Source: Trileptium ribeirensis
Lineage: Eukaryota; Nematoda; Enoplea; Enoplida; Thoracostomopsidae
Length of the DNA stretch: 64,000 nt
NCBI GenBank assembly: GCA_030248225.1
Contig: JASANE010007267.1
Coordinates: 62,001-126,000, forward strand
Direction: 5' to 3'
How positions within the stretch are numbered: position 1 is the stretch's first letter; every line of letters begins with the position of its first letter. The position numbers and the translations under genes are program-made. Positions 12,154-25,345 of the stretch are shown one piece after another. The notes under the pieces are model-generated. The model saw only the letters and a list, made by a program, of their open reading frames with translations. It was not told the origin of the DNA and searched no databases.

Positions 12154-12281
12154 TCAAGGACGCAACAAGAGCGGAGGATCGGTGAGAGAAGCCTCCACAT
12201 TTTTCGAGCACCAGAGGCTTCTAATTGTTCTATAGCAGACCTCCCAATCTTGAGCTGCATACTGCGCCTCTGGGTACTCTT
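12154..12281 (-). CDS. candidate terminal exon, unknown protein
   Basis: After a good acceptor (TTTTATTTCAG) the phase-1 frame reads 41 codons to TGA at 12154-12156. The composition is protein-like (EYPEAQYAAQDWEVCYR, then SKNVEASLTDPPLLLRP). An alternative frame stays open slightly longer but is compositionally odd. Upstream exons were not found in the next 2 kb. At first sight the frame including intron sequence recalls a kinase LPVRW...PE segment, but that part lies before the acceptor and the resemblance is weak. Confidence 0.35.
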
Positions 12282-13492
12282 CTGAAATAAAATACCGAAC
12301 AGGCAAAATACTGTTTCCGTTTGTATTTTGGCGCTGCCAGCTATGAATAAGAACCAATCATGGCTCATATATAGTAAACCTAAACGTTGGAATCTAGCAG
12401 TAAAGGCAACACGCCGTTATCATACGGCAATGATTATTATTGAAAAAAACTTTAATGACGCTCATAATAAGCCAGCAACGAAATGAATTTTAGGTTGCAC
12501 TCGTTGACAAAAACAAACTTCTGACTGCCCGACTAACTGATTGAATATAAAAGCCACGAGTTTATACTATCTGCATTTGATTTACTATATGAAACTGAAG
12601 CTATTTTGCATAACGAAATGAGCAAACACATGCCTTGTACGTCGATACAAAAAATAGACGTGTTTTAACTGACACACAAAACACTTTAAAGTTGGTTTAG
12701 TTTAAAACCATAAGGAAGCAGCGTAAGACTTATGAAACACGGACAAAATATTTGGGCAAGAAATTGACCTGCGGCATATTTCGCAGAGTTTCAGTTGGTA
12801 GTTGGTATTTCATTGTATGTTTTTACCATGCTACTGTGCACTGAAGTGACAATGAAACGCCGGGCCTGATACGGTTGAGCCTACAATACAGTTGATGTTA
12901 GCCCCGAAAAAATGATTTCATTGTGTGTTCATCTATAGATTTGAAAAAATATATTATTACTCCGGTAAGTTCGCTATCGTAAATATATCACTATTAAGTA
13001 TACTGCTGTAGATATTTGAAACAAAAAATCCTGCGCTTTTCCAAATCTAGGATATGACAAAATGATATATATATTACATACAAGGTAACAATGCTACGAT
13101 GTAACATGTAAAATGCATATGTTTATTCATGTAAAATCACGGAACAAGGTTTGAACAATAATTAAATTTTATGTTCATTACGTGTTCATGCAGCTGCTAG
13201 ATAGGGTTCTTTCAAAGCTCTAACCGTTATAATAGCCACAGAAATATATAGCGACTTGCCAAAATGGTCAGAAGCATTTACGGTCTTGTTTCATGTAGTA
13301 GCATAACCAGTTACAGAAATTGCGATGGTTATGCATAATCTGTGAGTTTAGGGGTTTAAAATATTTTAAACATGACAAACTTTAACAATAGATTTAGCCT
13401 GCGCAGGGCCATTATATATGACTGATGTACGGATAATTATGTTGCATAATGAAATCCGAAAAAACAATCTATAATTTTTAAGACACTTTGTA
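12282..13492. other. gene-free stretch
   Basis: AT-rich sequence in which I see no supported exon, RNA gene or element. Confidence 0.4.
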
Positions 13493-13500
13493 CACAGTGG

Positions 13501-13857
13501 CAAGGGCGTAGCCAGGAATTTTGAAAGGGGGGGGGCGCGGCCTACAGTGGATACCTAACGGGGGAGGTCCGGGGGGATCGCGCTCAGAAATGTGAATGCG
13601 TGGTCCAGAATTGGTATATTAAGTACGCCATAAACAAGTAAAAATGTAACTGTTGCCAAATTAGCGAATTTTAATACAAAAATGTGAAGTTTGGTCAAAA
13701 ATACGGTTGAAAGTAATTGTTTTCTAGTGCGAGAGAGGATAGTTTTAGGGCAATTTCCGACATGATTTTCAACAGGAATCGTTCAAAAAATTTTGTTTGG
13801 GGTTGAACCAAAAGGGGGTCGCGACCCCCGCAACCCCCCCCCCTGGCTACGCCCTTG
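13501..13857. mobile_element. hAT-type MITE (CAAGGGCGTAGCCAGG ends)
   Basis: Perfect 16-bp inverted ends CAAGGGCGTAGCCAGG. The flanking 8-mers cacagtgg (13493-13500) and cacaatgg (13858-13865) match at 7 of 8, as expected for an hAT target-site duplication. Poly-G and poly-C runs lie just inside the ends. At 357 bp it has no coding capacity. A partial end of a similar element (ggctacgcccctgg) lies near 58484-58500. Confidence 0.85.
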
Positions 13858-14138
13858 CACAATGGCTAAAAATAGCGTAGACAAATTTATTTTTTGCTTA
13901 AAATTTTTATTTTAAGACTTGTTTTAATTTATCATATTTTATTAAATCGGTTACTTTTAAAGCACCATCATTAGTTAAGTAGTATGCTAATTATAAGCTC
14001 ATGCACTGTAAAAAGTTTAGTCCAGCCATGGCATCCACTAACAATGTGATGTAGATATCATGTAGGTATCATGTAATATCATGTAGATAAAAATACCTAG
14101 CCTATCCATTGTGCTTTAAAATACATGATTGAATTCAG

Positions 14139-14272
14139 ATTCCTTCATATGAAGAGATGTTGGAGTTCAAGCGTTGGCTCTGGCATGACACGAAACAATA
14201 CATGCTTAGTGAAAACTTGACTAAAATTGAATCACTCAAGACCAAGATACAGACTGAAATAGGTGAAATCAG
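14139..14272 (+). CDS. candidate internal exon, plus strand, unknown protein
   Basis: Between an acceptor GAATTCAG (phase 0) and a donor CAG|GTGTGA (phase 2) the frame reads 44 codons: a Trp-containing start (YEEMLEFKRWLWHDTKQ) followed by a helix-forming, Leu/Ile/Lys/Glu-rich segment (ENLTKIESLKTKIQTEIGEI) of coiled-coil character. Composition and splice sites look real, yet no partner exon was found on this strand. The gene may extend over long introns, or this may be a relic. Confidence 0.4.
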
Positions 14273-14919
14273 GTGTGATTTGCGCCCAAAACATACGATT
14301 TGGCTCTTATTTTTTTACGACAGGAGCTGTAGGAAACATCATTATCGCTGACTTAAGTACTAAAGTTCATATTCACTGTGAAAATTTTAGTTAAATGGGG
14401 CAACCCATTAACACATTACAGACGATGAAACAATATTTGAACTGGTTTTGGATTAAACCTGGAATTCTTAGCAATTGCCACAAAGTCGTCAGTATTATAA
14501 ACAAATTTAAGTCTACCCGTATATAAGAACATTAATGTCACATACAAATTTCAGAAGTTACAGGTGTTTGAACAAAATTTTACTCATTTACTTGGTTAAA
14601 TATAATTAACCAAGAAACGAGCTATGGAACTTATCTTGATAAGATTACCTAACTTTGAAAATTCCTAGAAAATTGCGACGTATATAAATATTTCATTAAA
14701 TACTGTTAATACATTGCATAATATATTGAGTAAGTGCTTCAACTCGCAAAGAAGCAATCAAAACAATAACTCTATTTTGTAAGACCTCATGGAGCCAATC
14801 TAAGTAATAAAACTACCATAAAGATATAATTTGTAAACCCGTGGAAATCCCGTGGAATTGCGGGCGTCGTACCTTTTGATTGTACATAGCCAAAAGCAGT
14901 AAGAACTTCAGCTAGGTGA

Positions 14920-15045
14920 CTATGTCTTTTCAAAAAATAGCATAATTTGCCAAATTTCTCTTTTATAGAGCTGTGGATTTAGCGCAAAATTGCTTATTTT
15001 CTAGAATTTAGTGGACTACGGGTCTAGCGGTAGTTGGAAATGAGA
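14920..15045. repeat. interspersed repeat family B, copy 1
   Basis: Contains the diagnostic string gctgtggatttagcgcaaa followed by tagaatttagtggacta. Diverged copies occur at about 32190-32330 and 33540-33660. No ends or coding capacity were defined. Confidence 0.45.
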
Positions 15046-15219
15046 TCACATGTAGATTGAAACCTGAATTAGGCATGACCAAGAGTTCACGATGAAACCT
15101 AGAAGACGGTTGATCAACAACCTTTGGTATAATCAAGAATCGACGGCAGTCGACTGTGCTTAAGAGTGTAACACTCTTCAGCTTTTCCATATTATAACCC
15201 GCGCTACATCCCTGTCGTA

Positions 15220-16075
15220 TTCAGTCTTAATCCCTACCAGGTTTAAGGAATACTTGGTGGGTAATAAAAATCGTCTACTTGATGGGTCATAAAAATGACC
15301 CATCCTCACGATGGTCTTGCTCCTCCAAACTCGATCCTCACCATGTTTTTTGAGCACATACTTGTACTCCCACCAAGTATTTGGACCACTAAATCTATAC
15401 CTCCACCAGGTTCTTGAACCATATTCTATTCTTCCAGCTTCTTGAACCATTAATTCATACCCCCACCATGTTCTTGACCATTAAGTTTCGGCCACCATCC
15501 GGCGGGTATATAATTTTTTCAATTTTTCAAAAGCGTTCCACACCCAGGAACCTGAGAAGGGTCTGAAATAAAGGACAATAACATAGTGGAACTTACATGG
15601 AATGTTAGAGGCTCCAGGGAGGCAGGTGGTAAGCGAAAGTGGGGCGGTTATGGCAGTGGGCAGAATGATGAAATTTTTAAAAGTTCATAATTTTCCAGCC
15701 TTTCTCTCAATTTTCTTTGCTCATTAAGGGTAGCGTCTATGGTGCCAGGGTAAGGTCAGCTACCTGCCAAGAATAAGCGGATCGGCGCTTCGCGCCGTGA
15801 AGGGGCGCGAGCGGAATGCGAGGGTCCGACGCCTCAGAGGAAAACCCTCAAGCCCCATCAATGAGCATGCATGATGGTGGCAATAATGATGGAATTAATG
15901 ATTCAAGAACTGGGTGGGGGCATAGATTTTGTGGTCCAAGAATCAGTAGGATGTAGAAGCTGGCGGTCCAAGAGTCCTGGAGGTTGTACAAGATGGCGTT
16001 CCAAAGACGTAGCGAGAGTAGGTAGGGATTGGATGGTTCAAGAACATGGTGTGGGGTGGGTCATGGCGGCGGCTT
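15220..16075. mobile_element. foldback-like element with inverted minisatellite arms
   Basis: The left arm (about 15240-15480) is a run of degenerate units such as ccaccatgttcttgaccat. The right arm (about 15870-16070) carries the reverse, such as gatggttcaagaacatggtg and tggtccaagaa. A 0.4 kb middle separates them. Short tandem units arranged as long inverted arms are the hallmark of foldback-type elements. The same units, again inverted about a centre, form the spacer of the large palindrome at 25296-26038. Open frames across the arms (Trp/Gly/Arg-rich) are artefacts of the repeat. Confidence 0.5.
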
Positions 16076-16539
16076 AGTAGGCCGATAATGATCGTGTGTA
16101 CCGCGGGCAATACTATGCGACAGCTGAGGAGTCTCATACTCTCCCAGCAGAGTCGACTGTCATGGATTCTTGATATATACTAAATAGGCAATCATCGTCA
16201 GCAATCGCAAGCATTACGCCATTAGCTGATGACATCAACCGTCCGACAATATTAACGTTCTCAATTATAAGATTTTAAATTATTTGCAGAACCCTAGGAT
16301 CTGAAATACGTAACTTTAATTTACATGATTTTTTACGCCATGTACGCTTGCATCTGTAGAATTATGGTTTAAGCAGATTGTAACAAAACGTTTGAAAATA
16401 GAGCTAAGTGAGTGAGTCAGAAAAAGAAACTGTGTCTTTCCTAGAATCCCACTAGCTCAAAATTGGTCAGTTCTTCGTTCGAACTGCGTTGACGAGAGTT
16501 GAATGGTGATAAAATCAGCACAATCGTTTCATTTGTTAG

Positions 16540-16690
16540 CGAGCTACGTTTAGGATAAAGCTTAGGCTTAGCCTTAGCCTTAGGCTTAAGATTTCACATA
16601 AATGGAAATAAGCAATTGATTTAGCTAATATTGTCACCAATCCACTCAGCTCGCCAACCCGATTCGAATGATATATAAAATTGCGTATTT
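16540..16690. repeat. interspersed repeat family A (TTAGGC-like core), copy
   Basis: A core of permuted cttaggc/ccttagc units is followed by aagatttcacataaatggaaataa and gatgatatata-like sequence. It shares this order with 47090-47240. Related cores lie at 39295-39340, 41130-41330 and 56225-56400, and in the palindrome arms (about 22020-22260 and 29090-29340). It is an interspersed family, not a telomere. Confidence 0.5.
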
Positions 16691-19600
16691 ATCGATTGAA
16701 ATTTTGGCTACCAAGTAATGTTGTGCAACCGACGGATTTGAACCCAAAAGACCGGCCGTCGGGTGATGGCCGGCCGATAGCGCAACCACCGGGCGACGGC
16801 TTAACGGTTGAGGTGACGGCAAATGGACGGCTGACTACCAAGAACCTGTTCTTACTAATGAGTTTAATAATATTCGTCAATGCTTCTTCAGCGTTTGGTC
16901 AAAGATCGATTTGTATCTGAAGGTTTTACACGGCGTACGCTAGCACCGACTCGTACGCCTGGGCTATTATATAAGCAGGACTGTACAATTTAGTGCTGGG
17001 CGGCGGACGCCTTTGAGATCTATCACTAAACATTAACGCATATTAGCTTAACGAAAAAACATATATGTTCTAGGCTTAAATATGATAAGGTGGACTAGAC
17101 GGTACAGCAAATGAATTATGAACCAAATTACTGGAACTTTTTGATGTATATATAATCCTTTATAATCAACATGCACGGATTTTGTACCCTCTAATAAAAC
17201 TAACGGCTGACTAACGAGTTTCGCAACTGTCAGCGGGGAAAAATTGGTATCGGTCAGGCCACGAATTTGCGGCCGTTAATGGCTGGAGAATTGTCAACAA
17301 TCGCTCGTTGGCCAACGACCGAGACAATATTCGGTCGGTCGGTCGCCGGCAGTCGATAGCTTTCATAGCCGTTGCCCAACGCTAGTATGTATGCCAAGCA
17401 AACCCAACAAATCGAAAATTTTTAGCCAAAAATGCGCCTGAAATGGATATTTCTTGGACCGCCTTATCGAGCTGAGTCCAATGGTACTAAACCTTCCTCT
17501 GTATTTTCAAAATGGATCAATTTCGACTGAGAGGTTCTAGGAAAGACCCGAGAAATTTTATGATCACTGAAGCTTTATAGGCATTCTTTATAACTCAGTG
17601 TTCCTTTACTAGCTACATATTAAACATTTGGGCTCTCATATTGGAAGCAAATTCTACCAAGGTGTGATGACTAAAAGACTATGCACATGGCGAATATCCT
17701 ATACCTAAATATTTATCAGAGATTTGACATTCAAAATACAGAAGCTATCATCAAACTGAAATCTGGACATAGTTGTAATTCTTTTTGAAACCAACGAAGC
17801 ATCCGTGATCTTGACTATGCGGACTATGGCGAATTTTGTAAAACATATGCTATATTTAAAGTAAATTTTTGAAATGCTGTAAAACTATTAAACAAAACAC
17901 AGGGGCAAACAAAAAGGGACTTATATTCTTTTTAATATGCTATAAATTAAACTTTAGTAATGTATTGTAATGTACGATGCAATATAGATATGCTCGTCGC
18001 GTAGAAGTTCCGGCGGAGGGCTAGGACAGGAGGGCAATCAAAATTTCCCCCGGCTCCCAAATTTCCTTCAGAATTTTACCATGCAATCAAACTTTTTCTT
18101 TAAAAGTTGCTAAGATTTTAAGCGCTTTCGAGGCGTGAGACAGGAGCGGTGTGCCAGGCGGGAGGATGGGAGGTGCGGGTGGAGCCTCAGCATGGGTAAA
18201 TACGTGGCATAGCAAAGAGGAGTCCGATAAGGGGTATAACCCACTGCACCCCTATATATGTTTATATATGCAAAAAAATAAACACAAACATATACACAAA
18301 AATAATATATGTCTTTTTCTGTCAATAATAAAATCGGCAATTTTCTTGTCATAAGTCTTTTTTGAAGCTTTATTTTCAATTTTGCTGTGTGAAAATTAGA
18401 AATAAATGACTTCACGACTCCAAATTTTTTAGTATGTGAGATGTGTGAGCGCGGTGTGAATCGCTACTCTATTCAACAACTATCCATTAGTTTTCAAAAT
18501 CAAATGTTGATGAAAAGTTCGTCAAAAATTGTCGTTTCAAGATTATAATAGCTAAATATATTATTATTCATACGATTATTTTTGTCACAGCCGTCATGCT
18601 GTGATTCATTTTCAGCATTTGTCTGACTGTACATAGTACATAATGTATCTTAACAATTACTCTTCAGTGGTATCAGCCATTATATCCAACCTCAACATAA
18701 AGTCAACACATTTTGTATCTTACAAGCCCAATTTCTAGTCCCGGGCGTTGTCGTCGAATCAAGCAGCCAAAGTGGCAGCCTACAAGCGATTCGACACTGG
18801 TGGAAAACCTCATTACGCCACTATGTTATGAAAATCTTTGCAAAACAAAGCATATAAATTAAGCATTACAATACGATTATATTTTGAAGAGAGCTTAGAA
18901 ATACACTAAGAAATATTGTATATTGATACATGCAGCGAAACGTATTATGGCATATGTTCGCATTACGTTACTAAATAAGTGTGAACGCAGAAAAACGAGA
19001 ATAGTAATTATGTAAGGCTTAGTGACATAAATGTATGTATATTTACACGCAGAAATATAACATATAGTGGAGTGTATTAGAAGTTTATGTTCTGCCTTCA
19101 GCGCCACATTGGTTCGTTTTATGCTTTCTTTAGATTAATGGAATATTTTTATTACATCGAGTATTCTAACAGCAAGCAGCAAAGGCCATGTGTATCACGG
19201 AACGCATGGCGCAGTTGTAATGGCTTCCGCTTTAGCATGCGATTTTCCCATGCTCGGACATGTTTTGCTAGGATTTATGTGTTTTAGTTACATTAATACT
19301 AGTTTAGTTTGTGTAAAAGCCTTGGACACACAATACTGTTGTGACCAATTTCTCTAAGAAAAACGCTTCTCGAGTACGCAGGTTAAGAAGCAGTCTAAAT
19401 ATGGAAGATCGGTTTCGCATTATTGCCTAATTAAAGCACTGATGCCGCCGTTTAATTTAAAACAATTAAGATGGCAAATGAAAGTTATTTTAAGAAAACT
19501 ATAATTGCTAAAGCATTAGTTTCACTTGTATGTGCTGAGCATAACAGAAAGTAGTAAAAGGTACCGTTATCAGCTCATATTTTATTATCACATATCAACA

Positions 19601-20240
19601 GCGCTGGTCATTTTTTCCGGATAGCTGTTTGCGAATCAAAAAAATTATTTATTCTCAAAGTTTTATGCACCAAGTCCCAATGGTATTTAGGATATTAGAA
19701 GTTATAGAAATTATATCGGGTTCCACTATAGCGGGAAAGGGGGTCCCACCTCATGTACGGAAGGTGATGTCTATTGGCCACCTAGCCCCTCCCGGAAAGT
19801 TTGACTCCTTAAATTTTTGATTTTGACGCCGAGAAGTTTTTGGGTCCGACCAACGTTAGGTGCAATTTCAGCGAATTCTGGTATTTTTTGATCATCTCTG
19901 TCGTAGAATGCAGTAAACTGACGCACACATATATATAAAACCATACATATATAATACATTATATTGATATATAAAATATGTATATAATACTAAAATGTTA
20001 AATAGTTGCTCCCCCGCACCCCTATTGACCCCCAGCACTCGCGGTCAAAATTAACCCCGAAAGCCTCCTATTGTCAGAGATCCCCCGGAAACCCGAAAAC
20101 AAAACTGTCAACAAACAGCGTAGCGTACTCGGACAGCCCAATGTTTAAAGACTTATTGCAACAACATAACAATGGATTTAGTTTTTAATGGAGTAAATTT
20201 TGATTAACCTTTTTACTCGTAAATTAATGTCTATTCGCAC
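16691..20240. other. gene-free stretch with GC-rich patches
   Basis: No supported exon. GC-rich patches at about 16725-16835 and 17235-17365 share CCGACGG/GGCCGTCGG-type words and may be remnants of one element. The open frames here lack splice context. Confidence 0.35.
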
Positions 20241-20470
20241 AATCTTGGACAATTTTTTGCCGCAGGGAGGATTGAACGTGGATTGTTTGTGTATTAGCCC
20301 CGTACTGTAACCCTTAAAGTACTAAACTATTCAGGATTTGTTGCTCGGTTGCTTTAGGAAACCGCGCAAACCGAGCGAATAACAATACATGCACAAACTC
20401 ACGATGTATATATGACAAACTCGACTAGCACAGCGCTTCGCAATGTACGCTGTGGCAAGTGTGTCGCTTT
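20240..20470 (-). mobile_element. degenerate tRNA-derived SINE
   Basis: Resembles the SINEs at 8355-8885: a B-box-like GTTCAATCC on the minus strand near 20270, then on the plus strand a body with aaccgcgcaaaccgagcg, ataacaatacatgcacaaac and cacagcgcttcgcaatgtacg. It is more diverged than the other copies, with uncertain ends. Confidence 0.4.
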
Positions 20471-20887
20471 ATGTAATGGAATGTCAATATCGAATATTTT
20501 GAACTTTATTCGTTAATCCAACAAAACCATACATATCATTACATTGAAATCAGCTTTTTCTTTAACAGGAGAAATTAACATGATACATGGCTTGTGAGCG
20601 ACGGCTCCTGTCACGATGTTTTGACGTTCAAGCATGACATAATTAATAAATTAGATTAAGCCTACTGATAAGTTAAAATTTATATGCCACACTATGATCG
20701 AGAACATTGCAGCTTCTACAACATAACCTGCCATTTCGAAGGTCTTATTTGACATTGTACTCATTTTTATACAATTTTTTCTGGTGGGCCTCGACCCTGC
20801 ACTTTATTTCTAACTTTAACGTTATCAATGGTAAATGAGTAATCATATTGGAATTAACGAGCTATAAGCCATACTTTATCCTAGCTC

Positions 20888-23800
20888 AAAACATAAAGTA
20901 AAAAAATCAAAGTTAAAATTGGTAGCCACAAAAAGTTTTCTCCAGGCAACCACCAGCAAGGAGCGGAACATATGTTTCGCTTTGGTTTTGCAGGAATATG
21001 AACCTACTATATGTTCGTTCTTTATACATTTCTTTATATATATACGAAATGCATATGAGAATTTTGGCCGCCTTCCGGTCAAAAATTTCGCCCGTGAAGT
21101 ACTTGTTTGTAAGACACAGCTGACCAGAAAAACTTCGATTTTAAATGATCCAGGGCTTGCACAGGTGGAGCATTTAAAGCTTCTAACTGGTCAAAGTCGG
21201 GTCGTGCTGTCGCTAAGACCCCCGGCTCTATCAGGCTCTGGTAGCAGTAACACTGTAAATGTGATATGAGATACAAACCGCGGTCGATGTACTGCAATAG
21301 TGAGGTAAGATAGTATGTGACATGATTTACATGTCTCCGTTTAAAGAATTATACTATCACTCGTTTTCCAGCGTCATTAATGTGCCTGAGCACCTGCCGA
21401 ATTCGTCCACGTCGCACTGCTTCGCTATGATAATTTGTAGCCATGAGAGATCTTTTTAAACTTAATGCTACTCTTATTTCCACTCCCATTATACGATAGC
21501 CATTTGCGGGTAGAGGCACGGTGTGACGCAGTTGCAGGATGCTGTGTACGCTTAAACGATACAGTAACTGCCTAAGTAATACTGAAAGAACTGCCAGATT
21601 GAAGAAATAAGATCTCCTCAAGTACTGAATTTACGATTTCCAAATAAGACAGAATTATAAGATATTTTTGGGCCATATATGCTCATAGGGGTAGATGGGT
21701 TACCGATTCTGAGGTGTCGGATACCCTGGGCGCGGTGCCGAGCACCGCACACACCTCCAGCTAACTCCTCCCGGAAGCCCAAGACCGGCGCCATCCTCGA
21801 AGCCCTGGCTACACCCTCTGGAACCTACATGTATGTCTAGGCCCAGCTGCAATTGCACTCAATTTAAACTAAATTGAAGCGTTGTATAATTCACTCCTTC
21901 ACCTAAAAGACTAAACCTAAGCTTAAGGTAAAATCCAAAAGTAATATGAGCGCCCATATCCTACCAATTACCTGCTACGAATTGTTTAGAAGCATTATTC
22001 AAGATCTTTTCTCGGTATTTATTAGGCTTCGGCTAAGGCTGAGAATCAGGCGTAGGGCTATTATTTAAAATTCTTACCTGGCTAATATTAATTGTTAGTA
22101 TTCCTGTAAAATTAGTCACTTCTGATTCGACTTGAAATAAATTTAAGTACAAATAATAATAAATTTATCGTTTGTCTCGGGGGCTCAGCGTACTTTTTGC
22201 TAAGCTTACAAAATAGCATAATCTTCGTTTAAGCACTTCTTAGCCTAAGCGGTTTCTGCATGCAGTTTATGTGATACATATAGCCAACGCTATAATACTT
22301 CCAACCAAGGAGCATAATTACACAATTTATGAGATAGGCTGGCAAGGATTTGAAACAGGGCAGGGCCAACCAAAATTGAGACGAACTGAGTTGAATTTTT
22401 GGAGCTGACGAGACATTTCGGATTGTTACTAAACCTCTAATATATATAGTAATTTATTTCTTAGAGAGAATCGTAATTCAAACATGTGTCGCAGATATAT
22501 TACACTTGCATTTGTTACCCTGACAGTACTGTTTTCGGAACCAGGTTGGTTTTATATTTTAATACTTGCTAGTGAATATGTTGAAAATGTGTTTCATAAA
22601 CGGTTGATTTTTCGAATACACTTTCAACTATAGGAGCAATACACACCGTAGAGCTGTCAAGAATAAAGAAAAGAACGTCGTTCCTGTATATATTATTCTA
22701 CCTGAAACTGATGGGTCGAGTCGATTGCGACCAAGCAAACCAAAACCTGTCAAATAATCTACGGTTACTTAACACTTTGTTTTTAAAACCGTTTTCGCTA
22801 TTATGCCAGTTTTAGGTGACGGACAACTTGAAAAGATATTTTTGAATTTGACAGTTATGAAAGCAGCTAATTTTAAATTTGACATATGTAAATCGATAGT
22901 ATAATATTTCGAGATCAGTTGTCGCGTGCGGCGATTAATGTGATCTAATATTATTAAAAATTGTGTACAGATATTAACCGTTGAGTGTTTCACCTAGGTG
23001 CATGCAGACGTTAACGCAAACGTATGATCTTTTTTTTCCAGATTTATGCCAAATGTCAATATGGGAATAATAGTTTGCAAGATGTGTTTTAAAGCAACGG
23101 GTCGTTCTAGTTATTTATAACATGGCACTATTCGGTACAGTTTGATTTAACTTTTCATAGGAGGTGTACGTAGCCATCATTACAATATCTTATTCGCCAG
23201 AAGAAGCTGCCTGCAGCTCCGCTTTCGGTCAAATTTATTGTCAATTTTGCCGCTATGATGTATTGCTTGAAGCTGCTCGGTTCGGTTTATATATTATGAA
23301 TCTTTACACAACATATGAGGTATATGTTACATACAAATGTTTTTGACTTGGGGTCTACTTTTTTAACGCAATAAGCGATCGAAAACATCTTAAAGTCAGG
23401 ATTCACATGCTTCGTCCGTTAACGTTTCAGTTAATCAGCTATCGGGCTCAAATGTCTGTAAGATTGTTCATAATTGCTAATAGACAGTTCTTTCAGACAA
23501 TTGATTGCTTCCTAATACATGTGATAAAATGTTCGAATTTCACAGCGCTTCAGCTGCGCGCGGGAAGAAGGTATTAACCTTCCTGTCTGACTTTAAATAG
23601 ACCACACAGCACCCAGAATTCATTTGGTATCACCGAACAAATCTAGTTAAAGGCAAAATATCAGGATGGGGCAAATTAAGATTAAACATATATGATTATC
23701 CATGTGCAAGCTGAGGTGAAATACATCTGGGGAGCATGGTAACATATAGCATGTTGGAAGGGTGGAGAACATAAAATAAGATAAATCTGGGAGACATGCC

Positions 23801-25295
23801 AAGATAAAGTGAAACATGTCTGGAATCTAGATAAGATAAAAAATCTGGGGTCGAGCTACGATTAAAATACACAATAAAGAATCTATGCAAATGCTCATTC
23901 CTAAATAAAAAGCGTCGACATAATCTATTTTCTGAGGATTGGTGGGGCAAAACAAATGGCGTGGCCTTCCAGATTAATTTTAGCTGCGCAAAAGTGCACC
24001 TACCAACGATCCTACCTCATGTTGCTAGGTCTCGGGTACCACGGATCGTAGACCTAATATAAAAATCTAAGCGTTATTCCTATATCATCTGTCTCAGCGA
24101 AGCAGCTCGCAAAATATTTGGGACCTTTTTGGGTATGGCGACGCATACAAACGGTTTCACTAAAATTGTGAAACTAAACTTTTACAAAATAATTTCGGAA
24201 TGGTTAAGATCTCTTCAATATGTATGTTAACTGTATGTCTGAAGATTGTGTACATGGACAGACACTGAATCATATTTGTTTTGGTACATCACATTCAATG
24301 GCGTGATGAGAAATCTGTTCCCTTTTTGCACATTCAGATTTCCCTGGGTTAATTATATAGAGCAGTTTTGCGTCTCATGTAAATGCACCATATTGTCCTT
24401 TATATATTTGCCTTCCTTTGGAAATCCAAGAATTGGTAAATATGAAACATGGATCGAGAAAGCGGCAAATTGGAAAAAGCGAAATTGGGGAGCCGGAAAT
24501 TGAGAAAGGGAAAAGTTGGAAATAATATGAAATTTGATAAAAAACAGGAAATAAGGGAAAAAGAAAATTAGGAAAGCGGAGATTTTGAAAAATGAGAAAT
24601 GAGGAAAACTGAAAATTGGGAAAACGGAAAATTGGGAAAACAGAAGGCGAAACATTAGTTAACCAGAAATAGAAAAATGAAAAAGGAGTTATTGGAAAAA
24701 CGAAAATTGGGAAAACGGGTAATTGGGAACACAGGAATTTACAGATTTTCTGTTTTTCCAATTCTCTGTTTTGCCATTTTCCCATTTGCTTAATTTCCCG
24801 GACACCCAACATTCCATATTTTCGAAGCCGGGAGAGCGGGATATCGGAAAAACGGGCACTTGGGAAGGTCAGAAATTTGAAAAACGGGAAAGTGGAAAAA
24901 TGACCAATTTTGAAAATTTCAAATTGGTATAACGAGAAATTGGGAAAAAGGGAAATTGGGAATATATAGGAAGGTGGGAAACTGGGAACACATAGGAAGG
25001 TGGGAACTGGGAAAACAGAAATTGGGAATAAGGGAAACCGAACAATTGGGAAAATTGGAAACTAGAAAAGCGGCCAATGGGGAAATATGAAAAACGGGAA
25101 ATTGGGAAATTGAAAAAGCTGGAAATTGAGAAAACGGGGAATCAGGAAAACGGAACTTGCTCGATTGTCCATTTTCCCAATTCCTCGTTTTCCCATTTTG
25201 GCATTTGCTTAATTTCCCGGCTACCCAATTTCCCAGATTATCGTGGTTTTAAGGACGAGAAATCAGCAAGACGAATAATTAGGTAAATGGAAATT
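20888..25295. repeat. left arm of 9.6-kb imperfect palindrome
   Basis: This arm is the reverse complement of 26039-30468. Collinearity is clear at many points: aaaacataaagt at 20888 pairs with the right end near 30468, the GC-rich block at 21690-21840 pairs with 29500-29660, and ggtaaatggaaatt near 25282 pairs with 26039-26055. The arms are not identical. Small indels and clustered substitutions occur, for example near 22930-22970, 23815 and 24280-24320. Both arms hold matching open frames (for example 20919-21269 plus and 30086-30436 minus), none recognisable as a gene. Confidence 0.9.
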
Positions 25296-25345
25296 GGGAC
25301 ATCAAGAAAATGGGAAATTGGGAAATCGAAAAATGGAAAACAGGA
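24430..25345 (+). repeat. polypurine minisatellite (inner left arm)
   Basis: About 0.9 kb of degenerate 10-12-bp units of the type gggaaattgggaaaac on the plus strand, with short pyrimidine-rich interruptions (24745-24800, 25165-25230). All long frames across it (Phe/Ser/Pro- or Glu/Lys/Arg-rich) are low-complexity artefacts. Such strand-asymmetric mirror-like purine tracts can adopt triplex (H-DNA) structure. Confidence 0.85.

Noticed and set aside
12154..12357. Kinase-like LPVR...E...W pattern
   Set aside because: The LPVR part precedes the splice acceptor and key residues (RW, APE/PPE, DVWSFG) are absent, so it is not the missing C-lobe.
15178..15450. 90-codon Trp/Arg/Gly-rich frame
   Set aside because: It is read from the degenerate minisatellite arm of the foldback-like element.
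16555..16590. TTAGGC-like run considered as telomeric sequence
   Set aside because: Only a few imperfect units with shared flanks at several interstitial sites; it behaves as an interspersed repeat.
20919..21269. 116-codon frame duplicated in both palindrome arms
   Set aside because: Kept in both arms because the DNA is duplicated; composition is not convincing and no homology was recognised.
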